From Limnothrix sp. FACHB-406 (GTDB taxonomy: Bacteria > Cyanobacteriota > Cyanobacteriia > CACIAM-69d), in contig NZ_JACJSP010000001.1 in the NCBI RefSeq assembly GCF_014698235.1, positions 124,001 through 188,000 on the forward strand: DNA of 64,000 nt, read 5' to 3'. The translations under genes were made by a program, and so were the position numbers. Of the stretch, positions 1 to 9,006 are shown piece by piece. The notes under the pieces were generated by a model that did not search any database, had not been told where the DNA came from, and saw only the letters and a program-made list of their open reading frames with translations. Every line of letters begins with the position of its first letter. Position 1 is the first letter of the stretch.

Positions 1-925
1 GAAAACGCCGGATCACGGCTTGCCAAAAGGTCAGCGCCACCCCCGCACACCCCGCGATCGCGATGGCGGCGCAAAGCTGCGGCTGGAGGATTAAATCTTG
101 ACCAAACCAGAACCAGGAAGGGGATACGGGGGTGTCCATTGTGCCTCGGATCATCACCCCTCGGGCGATTGTCAGGGCGGGGGCAAACAGGAAGAGGCCC
201 AGAATGCCAAAGGCCCAGCTTGATATGGCCTGTTTGCTGTCGCTGACGCTGGCATAAAACAACCCCAACAGATAAAGCGCACCCAGAAAAGCCACCGCCA
301 CCCCATCCGCCAGCAACAGACCGCCGAGGCCCAGGCCCGCTTGCAGGCCGGCGAGGGTCTGGAGGGGCAAGGCCAGCAGCACCGCCCAATGGATCAGGGC
401 CGGCGCACCTAAGAGTTTTCCCCACAGGATCCGGTGGCTGGGTTCCGGAGTCATGCGAATGAAGTCGAGGGTTCCCTGTTTGCTTTCCTCAAGCCAGTTG
501 GTGATCAGGGCTTGCGTGCCACCCAGCACTAACAGGCCCACCAGAATTGAAGACAGCCAAAAGAACAAGTCCAACCACCACAGGGGCCAATTCACCGCAA
601 AGGTTGAGGACGACAGCAATTCACAAGCTCGCAGTTCTTCATCGGCCTGGCCGGTGCAATAAAACCGCAGGATGCCTTCGGTTTCGGTGGAAACGGTGGC
701 GGTTTCAACGGCGATCCTTTGCCAGTTCATCCAAAAGGCTGCTTGGGCAATCAGGGAACTGAGGGTGGCTAAGGTCAAGTTGCGCGAGGTGCAGTTGCCT
801 TTCAGTTCTCGCAACAGTTGGGGATTCCAGTTTCCGAGCCGATCGAGCCAGCGATCAAGATGAATTTTGAGCGATCGTTGGCTGGTTTGCAAGCGATTCA
901 GCCAGCTTGAGGGGCGGGGGTTCAT
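1..925 (-). CDS. ABC-2 type transporter permease, 3' end outside window
   Basis: Membrane subunit of an ABC exporter, partnered with the ATPase just upstream. Reading the minus strand from the ATG at 925 gives an uninterrupted frame to the window edge (about 308 codons seen). It begins MNPRPSSWLNRLQTSQRS, has an extracytoplasmic-looking loop, then several hydrophobic segments (around 545-480, 370-200 and 120-1) and the phrase EESKQGTLDFIRMTPEPS, which resembles the coupling region of ABC-2 permeases. Its ATG overlaps the ATPase stop codon (ATGA at 922-925), so the two are translationally coupled. The substrate cannot be read from sequence; in the ABC-2 class it may be a drug, lipid or polysaccharide. 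The start is well supported by the overlap; the C-terminus is not visible. Confidence 0.8.
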   Translation of the reverse strand, partial: MNPRPSSWLNRLQTSQRSLKIHLDRWLDRLGNWNPQLLRELKGNCTSRNLTLATLSSLIAQAAFWMNWQRIAVETATVSTETEGILRFYCTGQADEELRACELLSSSTFAVNWPLWWLDLFFWLSSILVGLLVLGGTQALITNWLEESKQGTLDFIRMTPEPSHRILWGKLLGAPALIHWAVLLALPLQTLAGLQAGLGLGGLLLADGVAVAFLGALYLLGLFYASVSDSKQAISSWAFGILGLFLFAPALTIARGVMIRGTMDTPVSPSWFWFGQDLILQPQLCAAIAIAGCAGVALTFWQAVIRRF

Positions 926-1896
926 GAGGCTTGTTGGTGTCCCAGTTTCAAGAAAATTTGCTCCAGGCTTTCTCGATCGCGCCGGAATTCCACAATCGGA
1001 ATTTGGGCCCGCACCATTTCCCCGAGCAGGTCGGCACAGTCGGTTTCATCACCCTGAAAGTCCACAGTAATGCGGCCGGTGGTGGGATGACATTCCCAGG
1101 CGATCGCCCTGGGGTCGGTTCTCAGGATCGTTTGCAAATCATTGAGCCGATCGAGGGCTGTGATCACCAGGGTGTGGCGGGCAAATTGGGCGTAAAGGGC
1201 TTCCAGAGGTGCGCTGGCCACCAACCGCCCCAGTTCCATCACCCCGATCGCGGTGCAAAGTTCCGCCAAGTCGCTGAGCACATGGGAGGAAATCAGCACG
1301 GTCATGCCAGCCCCTTGCAGAATCCGCATCAGGTTGCGAAATTCCAAACGGGCGATCGGATCAAGGCCGGAAACGGGTTCATCCAACAGGAGCAAAATCG
1401 GCTCGTGAATGATAGTGCGAGCTAGGCTCAACCGTTGTTTCATGCCGCGCGAGAGGGTGGCGATCGGGCTATCGCGCTTCGGCAACAGTTGCACCAAATC
1501 CAGCACCTCATAAAGCCGCTGCCGCAAGTGCGATCGCCGCAGGCCATAGAGCCGCCCAAAATAGTCTAAATAATCCCAAACGGTCAGATCTTCATAGACC
1601 GGGAAATCGTCCGGTAAAAAGCCAATTCGCTGTTTCAGTTTTGCCCGCCGACTGCGCCGATTGGGATCTTCACCGCTGAGGGATTCACCAGTTAAATATT
1701 CACCATCAATCAAAATTTTTCCAAGGGTTGGTTCCTCCACGGCCGCCAACATCCGAATCAGGGTGGTTTTGCCTGCTCCGTTGGGGCCAATTAGCCCATA
1801 AACTTCCCCAGGGGAAATTTTCAGATCCACCTGATTGACGGCCAGCTTGCGATCGAACTGTTTACTTAAACCACGGGTTTCAATTGCCCAGTTCAT
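922..1896 (-). CDS. ABC transporter ATP-binding protein
   Basis: ATPase that powers the permease downstream. The protein (324 residues) has Walker A GPNGAGKTT, signature LSRGMKQRLSLAR and Walker B ILLLLDEPVSGLD, followed by an H-loop region ISSHVLSDLAELC. A C-terminal extension of about 90 residues is typical of CcmA/NatA-like ATPases paired with ABC-2 permeases. I chose the ATG at 1896 (MNWAIETRGLSKQF) because the family begins just before this strand; the frame stays open upstream to 2001 but that part looks non-coding. Its stop overlaps the permease start by four bases. The family assignment is secure, the transported substrate unknown. Confidence 0.9.
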   Translation of the reverse strand: MNWAIETRGLSKQFDRKLAVNQVDLKISPGEVYGLIGPNGAGKTTLIRMLAAVEEPTLGKILIDGEYLTGESLSGEDPNRRSRRAKLKQRIGFLPDDFPVYEDLTVWDYLDYFGRLYGLRRSHLRQRLYEVLDLVQLLPKRDSPIATLSRGMKQRLSLARTIIHEPILLLLDEPVSGLDPIARLEFRNLMRILQGAGMTVLISSHVLSDLAELCTAIGVMELGRLVASAPLEALYAQFARHTLVITALDRLNDLQTILRTDPRAIAWECHPTTGRITVDFQGDETDCADLLGEMVRAQIPIVEFRRDRESLEQIFLKLGHQQAS

Positions 1897-2226
1897 GGCC
1901 AGGTTCTCGGTTGGGGTGTCTTGCCTGGGGTGTCCGCCTGATTGATGCGATGGCGAAGGGGCATGGTGAAGGGTCAAGCATTCAGCGGCAACGTTCAGCA
2001 ACCTTCAGCCTCTTCCGAACTTACCCAATTTCACTGCTATCGATCGCAGATTGGCTATTCAGTCCCCCAAGGCAGGCAACCGGATCGCTTGAAACAGTTT
2101 CCCGATCGGCGGGGGCGAAAGGCACGGTTCGCAAACGACTGGGAATCTTCAGAGTTCGTTGTCTTTTGGGTTAAGAAATATCAAGCAAGATTGCAATCAC
2201 CCCGGATTCGTAACCTATGATGAATG

Positions 2227-2255
2227 CAGGGCGCAATTCTGCGCCCTGAGGTTTT
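2227..2255 (+). terminator. Perfect hairpin followed by T-tract
   Basis: A 9-bp perfect stem (CAGGGCGCA at 2227-2235 with TGCGCCCTG at 2240-2248, loop ATTC) is followed on the plus strand by AGGTTTTTC. It looks like an intrinsic terminator. It lies in the 372-bp spacer between cobO and the ABC ATPase, both on the minus strand, while its T-run points along the plus strand. It may act on antisense or read-through transcription. The rest of the spacer 1897-2268 shows nothing else I can support. Confidence 0.5.
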
Positions 2256-2268
2256 TCAAAACTCAATC

Positions 2269-2916
2269 CTAAAACTCAATACCCTGCTGGGCAGGAATTC
2301 CCTGGGCGATCGGGTGTTTGATGCGGTTCATTTCAGTCACCAAATCCGCCATTTCAATTAACCCCTGAGGAGCATAGCGACCCGTGCTCGCCACGTGGCA
2401 ATGGGGCGGCCGGTTTTGAATTCCCGCTTGCACCGGTTCCAGGGCCAGTTGCTGATGCTTGAGGGCAATGTGCAACTCATCGAGCACCACAAGGAAAATT
2501 TGCGGATCTTGGATGTAGATCAGGGCCTGTTCCCAGGCAGCCGCCGCCATGGCCCGATCTCGATCGGGATCCTGGGTTTCCCAGGTGAACCCGCCGCCCA
2601 TGGTGTGCATTTGCACCGGAAATCCCAAGTTTTGCAACCGGGTGAGCAACAGGCGATCGCCATCGGGAAACGCCTCGTTATTTTTCACAAATTGCACCAC
2701 CGCCACGGGCAAATCATGGGCTAAATGGCGATAGACCAGGTTCATGGCGCTGCTGGTTTTGCCTTTGCCCAACCCGGTGAATAGCAAATATAATCCCCGT
2801 TCATTTCCAGCTCGATTGTCGCGGGCTGCATCCTTGGCGGCCTTAATTTTTTGCAGGCGATCGGGCTTTTCCGCTGGCGTTGTCTCAGTTTCTAAACTGG
2901 GGTGATGATCACTCAT
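2269..2916 (-). CDS. cobO: Cob(I)alamin adenosyltransferase, CobO/BtuR type
   Basis: Transfers the adenosyl group of ATP to cob(I)alamin or cobinamide in corrinoid synthesis and salvage. At 215 residues it is a normal length for the CobA/CobO/BtuR family. The P-loop variant FTGLGKGKTSSA is at about residues 46-57, followed by VVQFVKNN, the family segment around GGGFTWETQD and LVVLDELHIAL (Walker B-like). The ATG at 2916 gives a short charged N-terminal arm, as in homologues. No other cobalamin gene adjoins it, but a CobU/CobP-like gene lies about 7 kb away on the same strand. I saw no convincing cobalamin riboswitch upstream. Confidence 0.93.
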   Translation of the reverse strand: MSDHHPSLETETTPAEKPDRLQKIKAAKDAARDNRAGNERGLYLLFTGLGKGKTSSAMNLVYRHLAHDLPVAVVQFVKNNEAFPDGDRLLLTRLQNLGFPVQMHTMGGGFTWETQDPDRDRAMAAAAWEQALIYIQDPQIFLVVLDELHIALKHQQLALEPVQAGIQNRPPHCHVASTGRYAPQGLIEMADLVTEMNRIKHPIAQGIPAQQGIEF

Positions 2917-3078
2917 GGTTAATTGAGATCTTTTGGTATTTCATTCACTTTCAAATTTTAATCCTGAAACCATCTTTGATCAGGCTTCAGGGGGATCAAA
3001 TTGGTGGTATGCTGAAGCGGCAAACCCAGTTCGAGTCATCTGATCAAGGCTTAGGTCAATCTAGATCAATCTTGAATT

Positions 3079-4098
3079 TTGATTAATTATAAAATCATGA
3101 GAAAAATTGAAAAAATCATGAAAGATTGCCAATTTAATCATCAAAAATTCAATCATCAAGAAAAAAGCAAGCAAAGGAACCGATTAAATTCCAAAATTAG
3201 CGATCGAGTCTTGATCGCGGTTGGTTCACTTGTGGGTTTCTGCTGTTTGAGTTTTCCCTTGCCTGGTTTAGCAACAACCAATGAAAAGCCAGTTGACCCG
3301 TCGGTAACCGATCAAAGATTTCTACCAAAATTATTGATCCCAAAATCGCAACCACAACCTGTGATTGAGCGGCGAGTGGTTCCTGAATTCGGTCAACATT
3401 TTCAAGATCTGAAGGTTGAAGGCTCCATTATTATTTACGATCCCCAGAAAAATCAAATTTATGAACATAACCCAAAGCGCAACCAAACGCCGTTTTCTCC
3501 CGCTTCCACTTTTAAGATTTTGAATTCGCTGATTTCTCTCGATGCCCAAGTGATTCCCGATCAGGATGTGCGGTTCACTTGGGATGGCATTCAGCGCCCC
3601 TTTCCCGGTTGGAACCAAGATTTGAACATGCGCGAGGCCTTCAAGGTTTCAGCCGTCTGGTTCTACCAAATTTTGGCTCGGCGTATCGGCTATGAACGCA
3701 TGAAAGCCGGGGTAATTGGGGCAAATTACGGCGATCGCAACATTGGCGATTCTGCCAATATTGATCAATTTTGGCTATCGGGCCCGCTCAAAATCACGCC
3801 CGAAGAACAAATTCAGTTTCTTCAGCGTCTTTATTTGAACCAGTTGCCTTTTTCTGAACGCTCGATCTCGATCGTGAAAGACATCATGATTATGGATCAA
3901 ACGGCGCAATATACCGTCAGGGCGAAAACGGGCTGGGCCATGCGCTCAAACCCCCAAATTGGCTGGTATGTGGGCTATTTAGAGCAAAATCAGCAGGTCT
4001 ATTTCTTTGCCACAAACTTGGAACTTCCGGAGCCAGCCCAAGCAACTGCTCGCAAGGAAATTACCTACCGCTGCCTTAAAACATTGGGGCTGCTGTAG
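3079..4098 (+). CDS. Class D beta-lactamase-like penicillin-binding serine hydrolase
   Basis: Periplasmic serine acylase of the OXA/BlaR penicilloyl-transferase fold. The 339-residue product has the class D motifs in order: S143-T-F-K146 (nucleophile and lysine that is usually carbamylated), S191-A-V193, Y217-G-D219 (family consensus YGN) and K283-T-G285 followed by WAMRSNPQIGWYVGY. A signal-like hydrophobic segment at about residues 43-66 ends LPGLATTNEK, so the mature enzyme is probably exported. The long basic N-terminus before it suggests the real start may be M7 or M14; the ATG at 3079 is only the first available. It could be a true beta-lactamase or a cell-wall-active homologue. It stands alone, with no BlaR-like regulator nearby. 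Confidence 0.87.
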   Translation: MINYKIMRKIEKIMKDCQFNHQKFNHQEKSKQRNRLNSKISDRVLIAVGSLVGFCCLSFPLPGLATTNEKPVDPSVTDQRFLPKLLIPKSQPQPVIERRVVPEFGQHFQDLKVEGSIIIYDPQKNQIYEHNPKRNQTPFSPASTFKILNSLISLDAQVIPDQDVRFTWDGIQRPFPGWNQDLNMREAFKVSAVWFYQILARRIGYERMKAGVIGANYGDRNIGDSANIDQFWLSGPLKITPEEQIQFLQRLYLNQLPFSERSISIVKDIMIMDQTAQYTVRAKTGWAMRSNPQIGWYVGYLEQNQQVYFFATNLELPEPAQATARKEITYRCLKTLGLL

Positions 4099-4347
4099 TC
4101 CTAGCGTTCAATTGCAAATAAATTCCTGCAAGTAAATTACAGAATCCTGAGGTTGACAAAATTGGATCGATAGATTTCTTCCTAATTTTGTGCTTGGGAG
4201 CCTTGATTCTCGTCCTGTTAGTCTTGCTGAGCTAGGTTCTCTGAAAATTCAGTAGAATCATATTACTTGTCCATTGATGATCGGTTACCAATCAACTGGC
4301 AATCGATCAATTGACAAGCTATCAAAAAATCAATTTGGGTTGATGCC

Positions 4348-6306
4348 GTGAGCAATTCCGTAAACCATTCCCAAGGGCGGAACTGGCGCGATCGCCTCAT
4401 GCAAATTTGTTTTGATCGATCGGGGCGATCGCCCTGGCCCTTGTTGTGGAGTCTCGCGATCGCGGCGCTCTATGGTGGCCTGTCTCTGCATCAAGGATTC
4501 AGCGGTGAATTTGTGGTGCAAGATGACGCTCGCCAGCATGTGTTTTGGATGCAGCGATTTTTAAATCCTAGCCTTTTTCACAATGATCTGATTGCCGATT
4601 ATTTTGAATCGATCGCCCCGATCGGCTACACCAAGCTCTATCAACTGGCCGCTTTCTTCCAAATCAATCCCCTAATTTTTAATAAACTCCTACCGCCCAT
4701 TCTTGGACTGATTATCACTTTCTTTACCTATCGGGTCACTTTTGCTATTTTCCCAGTTCCGGTAGCCGGTTTTCTAGCAACCGTCTTGCTCAACCAAAGT
4801 CTTTGGCTAAAAGATGACCTAGTTTCTGGTACGTCGCGTGCTTTTGCTTTTCCGCTCTTTTTAGCAGTTTTGGATGGATTAGTTCGCAAGTCGCCCCAAC
4901 TGTTGTGGAGTTCCATTGCCCTTCAGGGGTTAATTTGTCCAACCTATGCCTTGGTCTCCGGTGGTTTAATCTCGCTGAAACTTGCTTGGGTGGGCTATCA
5001 AAAGCTGGAACGCGCCTGGTTGTCAGCCGCTTGGACGATTCGCAATCCTTCGGACTTGAAAGTGGCAGAAGACTTGGCATTACAGAAATCAGATCTGGTT
5101 TTGGCAATTCAAAGCCGCCTCATTGATGCGGAACGCCAACAACTATTTTTATATATTGGTGCTTTGGGCAGCTTGTTTTTGGTGCTGTTGCCGGTGCTCT
5201 TTTTGGGGCAAGATTTCGGGCCGGTGGTTTCTGAAAAAATTGCCCGCACCATGCCGGAATTTCTGGATGGAGGGCGCACAAATATTTTTGATCGTGACTG
5301 GATTGATTATTGGTTTTTCGGTCGTGGCACTAATCTCATTCCTCGATCGCTCCTTACGCCAGTCACTTTAATTTTTGGCTTTGCTTTACCTCTTTTTCAA
5401 CCCTCCCTTTCGCAGCTCAACGGTATTCAAGCGCGATTTCCCCTCAGTCACCGAATTACGCCGGAGGTCAACAATTTATGGCAACTGGGCTTGGCTTCGA
5501 TCGGGTGGTTTTTGTTGGCCCATGGATTGTTATTTCGGCTCCACTTGCCCAGTCGCTACACGGGGCACAGCTTCCGAATCATAATCGCGATCGCGGCGGC
5601 CATTAGCCTTGTGATTGTTTGGGAAGCTCTCCAGCGCTGGGCCGGGCGATCGATTCCAAATTTTGATTCCTCTGCGGTTTATTCCTTGCCCCCGCTTTTC
5701 AATGCTCCAATTTCGCAAGCCATTCGACCAAAACCGAAATCCCTTCGTTGGAAAGTCTATCTTTCCAGAAGCTTCAGCATGATTTTAATCGTGCTGGTGT
5801 TGGGATATCCGCTGTTGGTTCCCACTTTTCCAGCAAATAGTTATCAAACGGGTCGTGCCGTCAAGCTCTATCAATTCCTTCAGGGGCAACCAACGGATAT
5901 CAAAATTGCTTCCCTGAGCAGTATTGGGGATGATATTCCCACCTTTGCCGGACGTTCAATCCTCACGGGCAAAGAATATGCCGTGCCCTACCACTTGGGA
6001 TATTACCGCCTGTTTCGGGAACGAATTTTACGAACCATTGAAGCCCAATACAGCACCCATGCCCAATCTGTGAAATTCTTTTTGGCGCGATATCACATTT
6101 CATTTTGGCTGATCGATCGAGCCGCTTTTTCAGAAAATTACCTCAAAGATTCTTGGCTAGAGCAATATCCAGAGGCTAGTGAACCAGCGCTGCAAACCCT
6201 GAGGCAGGGACAAACACCCCTCGTGCAATCCCTCATGAATAGTTGCGCCGTGTTGCAAGATCAAACCTGGGTGTTGTTAGATGCGCAATGTTTACGGGAT
6301 AGCTAA
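4348..6306 (+). CDS. Large multi-pass membrane protein, GT-C-like, function unknown
   Basis: A 652-residue integral membrane protein that starts at a GTG (the nearby ATG at 4343 runs into a stop after two codons). A hydrophobic segment near residues 31-45 is followed by a loop containing VVQDDARQH. A pair of acidic residues in the first outer loop is the usual signature of GT-C glycosyltransferases that use lipid-linked sugars. About nine to eleven further hydrophobic stretches follow, with a soluble C-terminal part of roughly 140 residues (NSYQTGRAVKLYQFL onward). I infer a glycan-transfer or flippase role from topology and the DD motif only; I do not recognise the subfamily. There are no operon partners: the neighbour on the 3' side is convergent. 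Confidence 0.65.
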   Translation: MSNSVNHSQGRNWRDRLMQICFDRSGRSPWPLLWSLAIAALYGGLSLHQGFSGEFVVQDDARQHVFWMQRFLNPSLFHNDLIADYFESIAPIGYTKLYQLAAFFQINPLIFNKLLPPILGLIITFFTYRVTFAIFPVPVAGFLATVLLNQSLWLKDDLVSGTSRAFAFPLFLAVLDGLVRKSPQLLWSSIALQGLICPTYALVSGGLISLKLAWVGYQKLERAWLSAAWTIRNPSDLKVAEDLALQKSDLVLAIQSRLIDAERQQLFLYIGALGSLFLVLLPVLFLGQDFGPVVSEKIARTMPEFLDGGRTNIFDRDWIDYWFFGRGTNLIPRSLLTPVTLIFGFALPLFQPSLSQLNGIQARFPLSHRITPEVNNLWQLGLASIGWFLLAHGLLFRLHLPSRYTGHSFRIIIAIAAAISLVIVWEALQRWAGRSIPNFDSSAVYSLPPLFNAPISQAIRPKPKSLRWKVYLSRSFSMILIVLVLGYPLLVPTFPANSYQTGRAVKLYQFLQGQPTDIKIASLSSIGDDIPTFAGRSILTGKEYAVPYHLGYYRLFRERILRTIEAQYSTHAQSVKFFLARYHISFWLIDRAAFSENYLKDSWLEQYPEASEPALQTLRQGQTPLVQSLMNSCAVLQDQTWVLLDAQCLRDS

Positions 6307-6403
6307 TTTTGAGAATTGTGGTGAAAATCCTAGGAATTTTTAAATTTAAAAGGATACTTGAAAAGCCAAAATTGCCACTCTGTATGCTTGGGTTATCATC
6401 GCA

Positions 6404-6427
6404 AACAAGGGGCTTAAGCCCCTTGTT
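6404..6427. repeat. Dispersed perfect palindrome, copy 1
   Basis: A perfect 24-bp palindrome whose 20-bp core is CAAGGGGCTTAAGCCCCTTG, in the spacer between the convergent genes ending at 6306 and 6526. The same core recurs at 14909-14928 and 62629-62648, each time in a spacer. There is no adjacent T-run, so a classical terminator is unlikely, although the stem would be very stable in RNA. Confidence 0.85.
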
Positions 6428-6525
6428 CCAGGACTATTAGTGCTTGCATTTATTAGTGCTTGCATTGACACTTGTTCAGCATCAAGGAAATTTTTTAGAT
6501 CGTCTCTAAAAATGCAATACTGCCT

Positions 6526-7683
6526 TTAAAGCTGTTGGAATTGCCGCATGAATTTCCGATCAATATAGTCTTTCCAAACCCAAGCCCAAGCTCCCGTAAA
6601 AGCCCAACGGCCACGGGTAGCGATCGCCTGGCCATTGGCTAAGTTAATAAGGCTGAGAAATTGCTTTTGGGCTTTGAAAGGTTTCAGCGGCTGGCCCAAA
6701 ATGGCTGCTCGCAAGTTGTCAGCCAGGGGGCGGCCTTGACGCACCGCAAACACGCCGGCCTTGGGGCGTGGCTGTTCCACCATCGTCGCCACATCTCCCG
6801 CCGCAAAGACCTGGGGATGGGAGCAGGATTGCAGATAGCGATTAACCGCAATAAATCCCTGGGGATCCGTGGCGAGGCCGGTGGCCGCCAACCAAGGGGC
6901 TGCTGCGGCTTGGGTGGCCCACAGCACCCGATCGCCCCAAAACAGTTGCCCCGAGGCGGCCCGCAACTGAGTATCTGTGCCTACGAGGGTGGCGTGGGTG
7001 ATAGTTTCACTCAAAACCAGCTCAATTCCCTGGGCTTGCAGCACCTGGGCCACCCGATCGCCCACTGCCGGGGCCAAATGGGGCAGGAGTTTTGCCTCTC
7101 GCTGAATCAAAGTAATCGACAGGCGATCGCCCACCAGGGGTTGCAAACGTCGCTGGGCCGCCAAGGCCAGCTCAACACCACCCGCGCCGCCCCCCACCAC
7201 CACCAACCGCAGCGGTCTGGATCCCCATTGGGGCAAGGCCGACAATAGCGCATCCCAGTTGGCCAACAAGGCTTGGATCGGCTTCGCGGCAATGATCGAT
7301 CGCCCCAGAAGGTGTTGAACGCCCGGGGGAACCAGGGGCGTGCTGCCCAAATTAACCGAGAGCCAGCGAAACCCAACCGTTTCCCCGCTGGCTAGTTGCA
7401 CTTGTCGATCGCCCAAATTCAATCCCACAGCGCGATCGACCCGCAACGCCACCCCCGCCCGATCGCACAGGGCCCGCAAATCAATAAAACAATCTTCCCG
7501 GCCATAACCCCCCGCCACATGGCCGGGAACCATGCCCGAGTAAGGTGCTCGGGGTGCTTCGCTGATCAGGGTTACCGAGTCGATCGCGCCGCTGGGCAGG
7601 GGTTTTTGGATCAACCGTCGCAAGGCGATCGCGTGGCTGTGGCCGCCCCCCAACAAAACCAAGGACTGGGCTGACTGTGGCAA
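6526..7683 (-). CDS. FAD/NAD(P)-binding oxidoreductase, SelD-N-terminal type
   Basis: A 385-residue flavoprotein of the NDH-2/sulfide-quinone reductase superfamily. It has the N-terminal FAD motif LVLLGGGHSHA, a second dinucleotide fold VVVGGGAGGVELALAA (about 160-176) and the FAD-closing phrase VFAAGDVATM. The HSHA sequence and the ending DYIDRKFMRQFQQL match the family that in many cyanobacteria is the N-terminal half of a fusion with selenide,water dikinase. Here the frame stops where that linker would begin, and no SelD domain follows in the 219-bp spacer. The only start in the right place is a TTG at 7683. Likely role: NAD(P)H- or reduced-sulfur/selenium-linked redox at the membrane; substrate unknown. 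Confidence 0.82.
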   Translation of the reverse strand: MPQSAQSLVLLGGGHSHAIALRRLIQKPLPSGAIDSVTLISEAPRAPYSGMVPGHVAGGYGREDCFIDLRALCDRAGVALRVDRAVGLNLGDRQVQLASGETVGFRWLSVNLGSTPLVPPGVQHLLGRSIIAAKPIQALLANWDALLSALPQWGSRPLRLVVVGGGAGGVELALAAQRRLQPLVGDRLSITLIQREAKLLPHLAPAVGDRVAQVLQAQGIELVLSETITHATLVGTDTQLRAASGQLFWGDRVLWATQAAAAPWLAATGLATDPQGFIAVNRYLQSCSHPQVFAAGDVATMVEQPRPKAGVFAVRQGRPLADNLRAAILGQPLKPFKAQKQFLSLINLANGQAIATRGRWAFTGAWAWVWKDYIDRKFMRQFQQL

Positions 7684-7709
7684 CTTTCAAAATCCCCAAA
7701 TTCGCTAAA

Positions 7710-7745
7710 TTTCCTAGATTTTCTAGATTTCCTAGATTTTCTAGA
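7710..7745. repeat. 9-bp tandem repeat, four units
   Basis: Four alternating 9-bp units, TTTCCTAGA and TTTTCTAGA, in the spacer upstream of the flavoprotein gene. They are followed by an AT-rich stretch to about 7800. This is one of several short tandem repeats in this window. Confidence 0.85.
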
Positions 7746-7908
7746 TTCCACAATGAAAAATAAAAGATAAGAAATAAAAGAATAAAAGATAAAAAAACCC
7801 ACCCAACAAAAGCTGCCACATAGGACAAATTGGGCGGGATTAATTAAACAGCTCAGTGCTGAATTTTCAGTGCTGAATTTTTGTATGGGATTAGCACTTA
7901 ATTCAGAA

Positions 7909-8145
7909 TTAGCACTTATTCAAATCAATGCCAGCTTCCTTAGCAAATGCTTGCAGACCCTTGGTGTTCAGGGTTTTCAGAGCTTTGGTCGAAAGACGCA
8001 ACCGCACCCAACGATTACCTTGGGGCCACCAAATTCGCTTCCATTGCAGATTAACTTCTTGGAGCTTTTTGGTGCGGCGGTGCGAGTGGGAAATGGCGTA
8101 GGCGTTGTTCGCCTTTTTGCCGGTCAGTTGGCAAACACGGGACAT
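7909..8145 (-). CDS. rpmB: 50S ribosomal protein L28
   Basis: Component of the large ribosomal subunit. The 78-residue product begins [20 protein letters not shown], the standard bacterial L28 opening, and continues with the [18 protein letters not shown] pattern typical of cyanobacterial and plastid L28. I chose the ATG at 8145; the frame extends four codons upstream but the family starts at MSR. It is monocistronic by position. A direct repeat of CAGTGCTGAATTTT lies just beyond the stop (7854-7880). Confidence 0.97.
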   Translation of the reverse strand: MSRVCQLTGKKANNAYAISHSHRRTKKLQEVNLQWKRIWWPQGNRWVRLRLSTKALKTLNTKGLQAFAKEAGIDLNKC

Positions 8146-8496
8146 GACGTTCTCCAAGCAGGACGAAAAGGTAAAACTTAGCGGTTGTGTTGATCCCGGC
8201 CCATCAAGCGATCGGGATAAGATTCACCACAACTCCAACCCAAAAGATGCCTCTCCAGGCAATGGCCCGTTGGCAGCATCGGCCATGGCGGTCGGCTTAG
8301 GCGGGCGATCCTTCAGCGGGCGATCGATGACCGATTGAGAGCGCGATTGATCAGTATAACCCAGATGGCAACCCAACCCGGACAGCCCAGCCCGCCAGAA
8401 GCCCATTCCGCCCTTAAGACCAATGCCGATCGACCCGATCGATCGCCTGTGATTAGCAGTCTCTGGCCAGCAGTCTGTGGCTCAGATCAACCCCTC
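8146..8496. other. Spacer between rpmB and the next minus-strand gene
   Basis: About 350 bases, rich in GATCG and with HIP1-like sites. The short frames on either strand have no recognisable protein character. It presumably holds the rpmB promoter; no specific site could be assigned. Confidence 0.5.
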
Positions 8497-9006
8497 CTAG
8501 GGCAGGGAATGTTTCGATCGCCCCCCATGCAAACTACAAGTATCTGACTCGCGAGCCTCGCCCCCGGTCGTTTCCTCGTTGGGCGGTGTGGGGATCAACT
8601 TTTGGCGAGACAGCCGTAGCCGAATTTGATCCAAATAATCCTGCACACAGACGGGCCCCCGTGGCGGCGGCCCATCATCGGGCCAAGAGGCCAAATCCTG
8701 ACAGGGACAGGGCCCCGCCTCCAAGTAGCTGTCATTGATGGGATAGAGCAAACTACACCGCGCGCAGGGCAGCAAGCTCCAATGTCCCGACAATAAATCT
8801 TTCATGGAACAGACCGTGCCCGCCAGGTGATACATCTGGGGTTTTTCGAGAATTTGCCGCCAAAGTTGCTCAAATTCTGCGGAGTAAGCTTCACCGTCAA
8901 TGGTGCGGCGAGTCCCGAGCAAGCGATCGTCGTGACCGCACACCACTTGCTTACCCAACTGCAACCAAAGAGCAAGATATTGTTTGACGCGTTCTTCAGG
9001 AGCCAT
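8497..9006 (-). CDS. Conserved-looking hypothetical protein with cysteine pairs
   Basis: A 169-residue protein from the ATG at 9006 (MAPEERVKQYLALWLQLGKQVV), which reads more naturally than the ATG ten codons upstream. The N-terminal half is helical and hydrophobic/basic (QLWRQILEKPQMYHLAGTVCSMKDLLSG). The centre has CARC (LLPCARCSLLYPIN) and GPCPCQDL, so four cysteines could bind a metal in a small zinc-ribbon-like unit. The C-terminal tail is polar and probably disordered. I do not recognise the family; the neighbours are not informative. Confidence 0.6.
   Translation of the reverse strand: MAPEERVKQYLALWLQLGKQVVCGHDDRLLGTRRTIDGEAYSAEFEQLWRQILEKPQMYHLAGTVCSMKDLLSGHWSLLPCARCSLLYPINDSYLEAGPCPCQDLASWPDDGPPPRGPVCVQDYLDQIRLRLSRQKLIPTPPNEETTGGEARESDTCSLHGGRSKHSLP

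Noticed and set aside
922-1425. Plus-strand frames opposite the ABC ATPase
   Set aside because: Shadows of the ATPase, whose Walker and signature motifs are intact.
2917-3078. Possible cobalamin riboswitch upstream of cobO
   Set aside because: No B12-box-like sequence or long structured leader could be identified in the 160-base spacer.
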